Source: Paramacrobiotus richtersi (lineage: Eukaryota > Tardigrada > Eutardigrada > Parachela > Macrobiotidae). Taken from it: a stretch of DNA of 30,688 nucleotides. Positions 9,326 through 18,071 of the stretch are shown one piece after another. The position numbers were made by a program, and so were the translations under genes. The stretch is from NCBI GenBank assembly GCA_034698045.1, contig JAQGAU010000341.1:1-30688 (forward strand), written 5' to 3'. Position 1 is the stretch's first letter. Each line of letters opens with the position of its first letter. A model generated the notes under the pieces. That model was not told the DNA's origin, searched no databases, and saw nothing but the letters and a program-made list of their open reading frames with translations.

Positions 9326-12270
9326 TTACAACTGCTGTCGCATCTCCGACTGGATCTCGTCCACTCCCCGTCCCTTGGTCTCCGGGACTTTCATGTACGT
9401 GTACACCACGAACCCCACCAGGAATCCGGTGAAAATCAAAAAAGTATACTCTTTAGCCGCATTCTCAATAATGGGAAAGGTCAGCGTGATAAACAGCGCA
9501 CTGGACCAGCAGACCCCGGCGACGACACTCATGGCGGGCGCCCGGGGTCCTTGGGAGAAGAGTTCACTGGCGATGAACCAGGGGATGGGGCCCGGACCGA
9601 TGGCGAAGACGATAATGTACAGCATGACGGAGACAACGGCCAGGTACGAGGCCCACTGGTACTGCGATTCAGTCAGGCGCAAGAAGACCACCAAGAGCAC
9701 GGTCATGATCAGCATGCCGCCCAGACCGGTGAGGAGAAGGATTCGACGGCCGGCTTTCTCTACAATGGCCATGGAGAAGACTGTGGCTAGGACGAATATA
9801 CCGCCCATCCCGATGGTGGCGTATTGGGCGTTGATGCCTTCCATGCCGCAGCTGGAGAAGATTTGGGTTGAGTAGAACATCACCGCGTTGATCCCTGAAT
9901 AGTAAATTAATGAGACGTAGTCAGCATACAACATCCGATACAGTGAAAAAAACCCGCTTGCTTTTACCGAGAACAAATACGAGTATACGTTAGTACTCAT
10001 TCTTAAATTAAGTATGCAGCAAACGATTACAGTTAGCGGCGGCTCTGTGCTACTGCATCCGTGAGCGAAACCCGCTTTCAGTGAACCTGTGAACATAATT
10101 GTAAGCAATCGTATTTCCATTCGTCTGTTGATAAACTATTTCATGCTTACATTGTTATCTCGAAATGGATCACGTAAACTACAGTGAATCCAAACTCACT
10201 GCGGATGTCGGATAACTATGTCTTCTCAAAAAAATACTGGTGTAACTCATCTTTTTTCGAAATTTTACCTAATCCTACAAACAAAATTCTGTAGTCACGG
10301 CAGTAATTCTGCGTAAAGCGACAGTAAGATAACATACCGGAAAACTGCTGGCTGAGCATAACCATGATACAGATAACCATAATCTTCCGCAGAAAACGAT
10401 CGCGAAACAACTGAGGAATGGTGGCGGTCGGTGTATCCTTGGTGGCCAGGTGTTCCTCCTGCATCTTCTCCAGTTCGTGCCCGGCATCCGCGGATCCCTG
10501 GAAGAACTCCAGAGCTTTCTTGGCCTGTTCGGGCTCGTGACGGATGAGATACAGATAGCGCGGTGATTCGGGGCAGAACGACAAGGTGGCGAGTTGCACC
10601 GCGGCGGGGACAATGCTGAAGACCAGGAGGTATGGCCAGCGGTATTCACTGCCCAAAATGTAAGGTAAACCGAGAATGGTGGAGATGAAGACGCCGATGA
10701 CGATGACCAGTTGGTGGACGGTGCCTAGGGCGCCGCGGAGATTGGCGGGGGAGATCTCGGTTAGGTACATCGGCGGGACACCGGAATTGAAACCTACAGT
10801 GATAATGTAAGTACAGTTTGTGGTAAACTACTTGTACAATCAACTGCATCAGATAAAGCGAATTTTCATCTTTCATAAGTGGTACCCATATTGTCTAAAC
10901 TTGAGTTTTATATTTATTAGCAGGTATGCCAATACTTTCCTTCGATCGTTTTCTTCAGTTTACTTTGTCTGCTTTTTCGCAAGAGTTTCAGCACTAACTT
11001 TATAGCGCGTAATTTCCACATACGTAGGGCAATTATTGTATGATTATTTTTAATTCACAAACTATTTAAAAATTGTGAATAGTTTATGGTACACAGTACA
11101 CTGCACAGAATCGTCCGTCAACAGAAACACCTGACCTGACTTTTTGAACGAAAGCGGCTAACGTCTAGATCTGGTAATGTAAGTACTAGTACTCCTTCCA
11201 TATTTTTTCGAAACCGATTTACGTACAATTATTTTACATAATTCTGAATATCCTGCGCAAGATATGTCTTATTTTCATAATGCATCACAAGCCAGCATAG
11301 CAGATCGAAGTACCAAACAAAAACAGATAAGAAACCTGCTACATGCCCGCAATCGAGCACTACAACTCATAAACTACAAGCGCGTTCGGAAAAGCCACAA
11401 TCTTATTTTGTTTGACAACAAACAGTTCTGATGAACTACCATATGCAATAGAACAGCGACAAGTAGCAGACCGTCAAAACACTGCGGCAAGACCGAACAA
11501 TCCCTTATCAACAGTCCAATGGGCGATCGAAAGCACCAACAACCAGTGTACCGGATAAACTTTCAGTCTTCTACACAAAGCGAAGGAAAAGTTTGGCTTT
11601 CTTGGCTCAGTAATAACTAACAAGCTCAAACATAAACAAAATTGCAGAAAAATACGTAGTAAATTACATCTTCAAAAACTACAGATCTGTATGTTTTTCA
11701 CCGATTTCCCAACGGCAAAACCAAGGTTCCCAACAAAAGTCTACCAAACAGATTCTGCAGAAAGCAAACAAACATCGAAGAATTACGTGAAATCCTTAAC
11801 ACACATTGAGTAAATTCCTCACCAGCATTCAATCCCATGATAAATCGTCCCACAATCAGCAGCTCATAAGAACTAACAAAATACGGCACAAACATGCAGA
11901 CGGCTCCCACCATTGCCGTAACGTTATTCAGCAGCATCGTCCCTTTCCTCCCCAACCTCCCCACGAAGAAGCTGGCCGCCAGCGCACCAACCAACGCCCC
12001 CAGGCAGAAGATGGAGGACACCAAGGACCAAATGGTGCTGAGCGCGGAATTGTTCTCGGTGAGATCACTGAACGTGGCAGTAGCGTTATACTCCTTGCAC
12101 CATTCGTTGTGCGCTTTGGTGGCATTGTCCAGGCGTTCACAGCGGACCGTCCGGATCCACTGCGCCATCACCACCTGTGGGGCATTGATGACGCCGACGT
12201 TGTAGCCGAAGAGGAAGGAGGAGAGAGCAGCGGAGAGGACCGCAAATATGAGGGTGCCTGTTAGAGCCAT
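9326..12270 (-). CDS. GLUT-type facilitative sugar transporter, copy 2 (canonical)
   Basis: Exons 11823-12270, 10338-10793 and 9326-9894 join in phase 1 to give 490 residues, one more than copy 1 (TESQYQWASY against TESHQWASY). As a 12-TM sugar uniporter it carries FGYNVGVINAPQ, GRKG, LIVGRFIMG, RGALGTVHQL, PESPR, QQFSGINAV, EKAGRR, GPGPIPWF, SELFSQGPR and PETKGR, in GLUT order. Asn304 and the helix-4 Arg142 that copy 1 has lost are intact, as is the TM10 Trp of PIPW. Asn317 of human GLUT1 aligns with Phe in both copies, so the binding pocket is not identical to the mammalian one. The QLS of glucose-selective GLUTs is QFS here. Substrate is most likely a hexose; which one cannot be told. The start is the ATG at 12270, shared with copy 1. 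This is the better candidate for the ancestral function. Confidence 0.92.
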
Positions 12271-12560
12271 AGTGCTGGGAGCCTGGGAGGGTTCACAGAG
12301 CCAGATATGAGTGTATAGAGGTTTAAATCATGTAACACTGCAGGTAGTCCATGCTGAGGAATATCCGAGTTCCGATAAAAGAAGCATGATCAGCAGGACT
12401 AGGAAAAAGTGTGTACTATTTACAGTTGTTAATATGCATATGTGCATATGTGACAGGATCAATAAGCAAATTTGTTCGGTGCACTGTGCACTGCGTCTAA
12501 TGCATTGGTATCTTCGCTCCCAGCGTTGGTATTTCCATTCGTATCCCGCAGTGGATAGTC

Positions 12561-12568
12561 ATATATAT
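12561..12568 (-). promoter_or_regulatory. TATA-like element upstream of GLUT-2
   Basis: An ATATATAT run about 290 bp upstream of the GLUT-2 ATG, at the outer limit of the duplicated flank. The matching place upstream of GLUT-1 (about 5530) reads gatattacat and has no TATA run. It is only a base-composition hint; no start site is known. Confidence 0.2.
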
Positions 12569-12572
12569 TATG

Positions 12573-13340
12573 TGGTGTACCGTGTAACGGACAATTAAAG
12601 TCTAAAGATGACAGAAAATTTAATCGCTGCTGACAAAAATTATTACTGACTTCTATTAATTACTAAACAGCAAGAACTTAAGTCTTACGTGTTACGTCGT
12701 TTAGTTACCAGTATAGACTGATGCACAAGCGACCGGCAAAACCTTTAGCCTAAACTCTGCAAGAATTGTATTACAAGAAGTAATGTTTGAACTGTCGCTT
12801 CTCTCCGAAAATTTCTCGATTTTTACTTCTCTCCGAACCTTTTGGTACCTCATGGTCCACCGACAATAACATCATGATATTCTTGCCACTTCCATATACG
12901 GTGGCGTGCTCGTGCTGGCATCGTTGGTCGAAGCGGTGCTATAAGAACAACACGCCGGAAAATCGAGTGCAACTGCTCGGAACGAAAACAAGCGCTCCTT
13001 ATTACCACATTACCGTTAGAAATGTCGTGTTTGGCACTGATCAGGTTAATCAGGATGAGTATTTACTCAGTTGATTTCATCTGCTCTGCGTGCTGTCGGA
13101 AGAACTCGGCGCTTAATTGGCGTAGTTACGAGTTACGTACGGCAGTTGAATATATAACGATCCCCTCGTAATCGATCCCGATAAACAATACTAGTATTCC
13201 ACAACTTCAAATGGCATGAGAACAGTCGTCGTAAGAGATCTCTTACGGCTTATAAGCTCTACGAAATACTTATAGCTGAACGTGTTCTTGGGCATTTTAT
13301 TTTCCATAGATCCCTGCAGTCACGAAGATTGTTATCACCA
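12573..13340. other. Intergenic stretch and putative promoter region of the GPCR gene
   Basis: No convincing gene. It contains a TATATAA at 13151-13157, about 185 bp before the GPCR start codon, which could be a core promoter. It also contains a perfect 18-bp palindrome at 13230-13247. The frame at 12787-13074 has no recognisable content. Confidence 0.4.
13230..13247. promoter_or_regulatory. Perfect 18-bp palindrome upstream of the GPCR gene
   Basis: cgtaagagatctcttacg is its own reverse complement and ends 93 bp before the GPCR ATG. Such symmetry fits a binding site for a dimeric regulator, but it may be chance. Confidence 0.3.
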
Positions 13341-14555
13341 ATGGCGAACGGCACACTTTCGCTTATCGAAACGATTCCTCCGGGATCTAATAGCACCAGC
13401 GAAAGTCATCCTTTTCAGTATCTTGGGATCAGCACTACGATTTTAGCTATTTTGAGTGCCTCAGCAAACGCTGTGGTTTTGATTCTCTTTGCCCGTATTA
13501 GAACTGTTATCATTAGGAAACCTTTCTATATTTTCATGCTGAATTTGATTATCATTGACTTTATTTATTGTGTATGGGAGAACGCGTTTGATATCGGAAT
13601 CACCTTGTTTCCAGACTACTGGAAAACGCGAAGCTATGTCGAATGCTCGGTGTATTTGTACTGCAATTTCACATTACGTAAGTTTGACCTTTACACACCG
13701 AGTACTAGCGGTTACTTTGAATACTGTGTAATATGTATACAACGGTACAACATGTGATGATGAAGTTAAACTACAGAAACATTGCAAAGCACAGGCGCAG
13801 CATGCATCATAATACTGGATTCTTATCGTTTTTTAGAAGCTGTGGCGTGTAATGCCCACTTACTAATCACAATCAACCGTCTTTGGGCAATTCTGTTTCC
13901 TGTATCCTACCGAACTCACCAGAAGCCGAGAGTATTCCTTCTCATTTGTCTCGGCGAATGGCTGTACGTCCACGCCATTATTCTTCCTGGCCTTATCCTG
14001 GACGCAGTGTACTACCGCTTAGAAGTCCAGGCTAACGGTTGCTCTGTTAACATGTCTATGCAGTATAAATGGGCATTGTGTATTCTCGTTCTGTTTGCTG
14101 GACCTCTGTTGATCAAAGCGGTGGCCCTTCCGTTAATTCTGTACAAGTATCGAGTGCACCGTCGAAAAAGACGCCGACTGGCTCCGGCATCAGTGCAGAT
14201 TGTTACCGTTACTAACACTCTTAATCCGCCTCCCCAGGATGTGACGGAAACTGTCGGTAAAGCAGAAGAAGTGCAGCATATTGCCAGAGGAAGAACTGTC
14301 ACCCAACCTGTGCTGATTCTGGCTTTACTAACAACCACTGCGATCATCTGTTGGACTCCTAATATTGTGGTGTATTTCATGTATACTTTTATTCCATCGC
14401 CCGAAGATCCGACCATTTTTACAGCTGTCACCTGTTTGTACAGTGTGCAGTTACTGATGGATCCGGTACTCTTCCTGATCTCGCTAGCTGATCTTCGATC
14501 GGCATTTATCAAACTCATGAATTTCTTTGTGTCTGTTCTATGCGGAAGAAAATGA
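13341..14555 (+). CDS. Rhodopsin-like (class A) G-protein-coupled receptor
   Basis: Exons 13341-13677 and 13837-14555, split after codon 112 in phase 1 (donor C|GTAAGT, acceptor TTTTTTAG), give 351 residues with seven hydrophobic helices. The short N-terminus has two glycosylation sites (NGT 3-5, NST 17-19). TM1 holds SANAVVL; TM2 has LNLIIID with the conserved Asp73. Cys102 and Cys181 can form the TM3-loop 2 disulfide. TM3 ends NRLWAILFP (126-134), so DRY is NRL. TM6 has CWTP (284-287). TM7 has DPVLF (321-325) in place of NPxxY. Intracellular loop 3 is basic (KYRVHRRKRRR). The cytoplasmic tail is short with a Cys (348) that could be palmitoylated. The ligand cannot be named; the divergent motifs suggest a lineage-specific orphan receptor. 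The start is the first in-frame ATG. Confidence 0.88.
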
Positions 14556-14594
14556 GTAAATAGAAATTCTGAGCCGATCTGCATTCAATAGACC

Positions 14595-14724
14595 GAAGGC
14601 GCTATCCACCGCGATAAGCATTTCTGCGTTCGGTGGGTTGAATAACAGCCATGCGTTGCTTGCATCCGCGCGCGGGCGCTGCTCTATTCAAGCCACCGAT
14701 GTTATCCACACGGATAGCGCCTTC
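14595..14724. repeat. Foldback element (imperfect inverted repeat)
   Basis: The outer arms gaaggcgctatcc (14595-14607) and ggatagcgccttc (14712-14724) are exact reverse complements. Inner arms at 14631-14644 and 14685-14698 pair at 13 of 14 positions. The stem-loop starts 40 bp after the GPCR stop codon. It could be a small non-autonomous foldback transposon remnant or a structured 3' end. Confidence 0.6.
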
Positions 14725-15459
14725 GCTCTGATGTGTAATATCTATGCTCTCAGTGAGTTTGTTTCCAGTTTTAGGTATGCAAAACATCTTTTACGCTACT
14801 TGCATTGTTGGCAGGAGTTACCAGGAACAATGGAAGTATAACAAACCATTTACTAACAGCACTCGAGCTCGATGTAAAGAAAGGAACTGATTCCTCAACA
14901 TGGCTTTTACAATTTTTTACATAAGGGCGACATAAGAATGGAGACACAATTTCATGTCATTTTGACAAGTGTAGAGGTAATATCACGGTGCATGAGAATC
15001 CCTACGTCGTCCTTATAAGGACGTATGGATTCACATGCACCGTGGTAATATGGCTACAAGAAACCGTATGACCTATCGAGATTTTCGCGATCGCTAAAAA
15101 CGAAGCCACTGATCATTACTGTACATGAGTCCGAGTTCTACCACACCGAGACGATGTAAGTATGCAAAAACAAAAATCGAAAACAGATCGCCAGCACATG
15201 TATGTGTATTCAGCCGAGAGCCTAAAGGACACAAGCGGTCCAACAAAGAACGCGACTTCCACTTTTCTGTTCGCTTGCCGGTCCTCCTCGTCACAGGAAG
15301 ACACAAGAACAGAGCATAGTCGACGGCCCTTTTCTCATCTAGTGTGCTATCGCTCCTAACAAGTTCTGCTCTCGTAATCTGGCGTGGATCCCGTTGAAAC
15401 AAAAGTGATATGGATAACAAAAGTGCGGCTAGTGATATGGACCGCCATCCCGCCAGTGA
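14725..15459. other. Intergenic stretch, no convincing gene
   Basis: Apart from the palindrome at 14976-15052 I see no structured feature. Overlapping frames on both strands at 15094-15483 translate to unrecognisable, basic, low-information sequences. A short word (agtgatatgga) recurs at 15395-15440. Confidence 0.4.
14976..15052. repeat. Long near-perfect palindrome
   Basis: About 36-nt arms read toward a centre at tccttataagga (about 15010-15021). The left arm cacggtgcatgagaatcc is mirrored by ggattcacatgcaccgtg on the right, with only a few mismatches and a short bulge. There is almost no loop. It would extrude as a cruciform or, if transcribed, fold into a hairpin. Confidence 0.8.
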
Positions 15460-15693
15460 CGAGCCCTTCGTGACGGCGTGCACTACCGTGGAATGTCCTC
15501 TGGGGAAGACGCCGCCTTAAAGCGAGTCGAAGCTCGACACCTAACAAAGCTCACTTTGCATGCGGTACGCCAGTTTCTCGAACGCGGAGGCCGCAGAATC
15601 TTCTTTTATCTTTGCTGGTGGATGTCACGGGTTTGTTGCACACCATACTGTATTATATGCAAGCAGTTAAACGCTACGGTATGGTGTTTATGA
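15460..15693 (+). pseudogene. Solo last exon of the Agenet/F-box family, plus strand, stop lost
   Basis: The plus strand reads RDGVHYRGM...DAALKRVEARHLTKLTLHAV...GGRRIFFYL. This aligns without gaps to the last exon of copy E (RDGVHYRGM...VDVRHLTTLTLHALFQRF...GGRRIVFHLR). Where the family has a CGC TGA TGA end, this copy has TGC TGG TGG, so both stop codons are gone and the frame runs on to 15693. No earlier exon is found upstream on this strand. It lies in inverted orientation to most copies. I read it as a non-functional fragment. Confidence 0.75.
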
Positions 15694-15795
15694 CATATGG
15701 TAGAAGTATTCTTAGAAATAAACTGCTCGCTTTTCCCGGGAATGTTAAGGCCTTTCAATAACGGTCTACAAGTATAAATGATTTAAAATAATGAG
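15640..15795 (+). repeat. Dispersed repeat, copy 1 (partner at 29715-29890)
   Basis: A 23-bp identical core (15728-15750, containing ttttcccgggaatgttaagg) plus weaker flanking similarity starting at ttgcacaccata links this to 29715-29890 in the same orientation. Here it directly follows the solo last exon; at the partner site it lies upstream of copy E. Confidence 0.6.
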
Positions 15796-16064
15796 TTACA
15801 GTGCAGAAATAAAATATTCGCCTTGTCAGTGACAAGCTGTCATGATCACTGACAATCAAAAAGCATTGCAGTTCCGGTCCCAGCAGTAAGAACATACCCG
15901 CTAGTTATATTTATGATCACACTTTAACGCTAACGCACAAGGCAACAGCTGCTACTGGTTCCAGCTGTTATTTTGGGTCATTTCCGGATTAGAGAGAAAC
16001 AACAACGTAATGTACCGATATAAAAAAAGTGTGAAATTACGAGCTCGTAACCAATTAATATTTA

Positions 16065-16550
16065 TCAGCGAAGATGAAAAAAGATTCTATGATCTGCGCT
16101 GTTGAAACGCTGGAGCAGCGCATGCCGAGTGAGCCTCGTCAGATGCCGAACATCGACACCGTCGATGTCAGCGTCGGTAGAAAAGCTCATTCCACGGTAA
16201 CGCACGCCGTCGCGAGGGTCCAGAGTCTGTGTGATGATCAGAATCTACAAAAGAACACTGACGTTATCGGGAACAATTTTACTCGCCCGCGACGCACTGC
16301 AGCAAATGCAAGTGCGTACAGTACGTGAGAGAATAAAAATAATGGTTTGGGAATCGTTAAAGCTACTTGGCACGAATGGTTTCAACCAGAAATACTGGAG
16401 ACATCCGACAGTGTTTTGGTCTTTCTTACCTGAGCGATATCATAGGAAATCGTCTCCTGGACTGTACCAATCCGCTCCGCCAAGCGATCCAGGTCTTCAG
16501 CGTCCAGGTCAGAAAGACCATTGTTCAGCATGGACCAGAACTCGTTTACG
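16065..16550 (-). pseudogene. 5'-truncated Agenet/F-box family copy C (end of exon 2 and whole exon 3)
   Basis: Exon 3 (16065-16244) is intact: exactly 180 bp like copies B and E, opening ILIITQTLDPRDGVRYRGM and ending HRIFFHLR plus stop. The upstream piece (16430 to about 16550) encodes ETVNEFWSMLNNGLSDLDAEDLDRL...YDIAQ and has a good donor (CAG|GTAAGA), so the 185-bp intron is preserved. Upstream of about 16550 the similarity stops abruptly, and an in-frame stop is met soon after. The Agenet and F-box parts are missing, so the copy cannot make a full protein. The break looks like a deletion or rearrangement rather than slow decay. Confidence 0.8.
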
Positions 16551-17995
16551 GTTTCGATCGTATTAAGAAAGAAGATGACCAATGAAAAGTCTTGACGAAA
16601 AGGGCAAAGGTGACATTTTCCGAGCGCATATTCTGCGTTTATCGCAGGCCGATACTCGGTACAGGCATTTAATTTGTGAAACGATCGTCGTTAAAAAGAT
16701 ATACAAACATTTCATTAAGTATACAGAATACTTGTCGACCGGAGCCAAGCAAAGGTCTTCGACTATACTCATTGTCAGCTCCAGTGAAGTTTTATCTGCT
16801 GCGGAATTCCATTGCATTCCTTCCTTATTAATTACACTTTTGGAATTACACTGAATTGGCCTTAATTAAATTAGACGATAACTCTCTTCGAACTGGTCCG
16901 ATTTGCTTGAAATTTGACAAGCATGTTTTTTCTCACGAGTTCTAGAACCCTGTTGTTTTTGGACCATAGTTTTTTAAATGATAAAATTATTAGGATTAAA
17001 CTGTATTATGAATGTGTCGCTAATACCAAACAAAACAGTCGTTTAAACAATGGTCAGAGAGGAAAACCCCTTGAGCAGCTGAAGACAATCGAAAGCTGAT
17101 CTTGCGCACATAAAAATCTGCTTATAGATATCAAGCAACAGCTTTGTGTCGTTACTGTCATCCGTACACTGCACTCTGCCGGTAGTTTGGCGAAATACCC
17201 GAAGAGTGCTCGCTGTAACTAGTTTCGAATCTGGTGTGGCTGCGCAAAGTACAAGACTACAAGCTAACCAGTTACAAGCTAGACTATTTTTTGCTGAATT
17301 ATTATTGAAGGCATTGCCTTTTATACCGCAAACGACGAACGTTGCCAGCCGGTACTTTGGCGTAAAAGTCCAAACGCGTATATTAATTGTGCCCAGCGCC
17401 AAAAAACATGCAAGAAAAACTGTTGTTTGTTAACTTCTGTTTTCCAATATATCTGAGTAGGCAGCAAACTGTTATAATGCATGTACCGTTAATCTGCTAA
17501 ATTTTACACTCTTCCAAACAATCTTGTGCTCTTGCTCTGTTTCTTACTACAGCCAGTGTGAAAAAAGTATTGGAGCTGGAGTACTGTACATATTCGTTCA
17601 TCCATGATCTGTGCACCTTTAAACTGCTATTCAATACCATAATTTGCGCGCTACTTCAATGTTTTACATAGATATTAGTATATTAATTAGTAAATGACCG
17701 AACATGGTTCAGCACAGCAGCAGCAACAAAAAGACGCGTTTTCTCTTTTTTTAATTCGTCTTTTTCGGGTTATAAAGTATACAAGTAAAAATGCAGAAAA
17801 AGTATGCAGCTAGGAGAATCTACCATCAAAGTTCACGAAACCATTTGCTCGCAAACGACAAACAAAACTGATCCAATTGAAAACAGCTCAGACCTCGCGT
17901 GTCCAACAACAAAACAGCGCAATTTTTGGCTTCTGAAAATACTTAAAACACCAAACGTAGCAATCCACAAATAACAGAAATAAAATGTTTTACCA
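16551..17995. other. Intergenic stretch, no convincing gene
   Basis: AT-rich, with scattered short frames on both strands (for example 17043-17402 minus and 17146-17433 plus, which overlap). Their translations show no recognisable domain. A short direct word pair (acaagcta) lies near 17260-17282. I see no RNA gene. Confidence 0.4.
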
Positions 17996-18001
17996 TTTAT
18001 T
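17996..18001 (-). terminator. Polyadenylation signal of the poly(A) polymerase gene
   Basis: Minus-strand AATAAA, 71 nt after the TAA stop of the gene at 18072-20631, a normal spacing for a short 3' UTR. Confidence 0.65.
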
Positions 18002-18071
18002 TTGCACGTATATGCAAAAAAATGACAATGGTAAATTGTATCAAAAAGCCAAACGAACACTTAGTAACCGG

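Larger units (their letters stand above)
9165..12572. repeat. Segmental duplication, unit 2 (contains GLUT-2)
   Basis: Same-orientation partner of 2230-5545. Exon lengths for exons 1 and 2 are identical (448 and 456 bp). Intron lengths are similar (1029 against 936 bp, 443 against 452 bp). The 3' flank and about 300 bp of 5' flank are also shared. Confidence 0.8.

Noticed and set aside
15094-15483. 129-codon minus-strand frame
   Set aside because: It overlaps the antisense of the solo last exon and several other short frames; it has no domain and no splice partner.
17043-17433. Pair of overlapping frames of about 100 codons on opposite strands
   Set aside because: No recognisable domain on either strand and no neighbouring exon to join.
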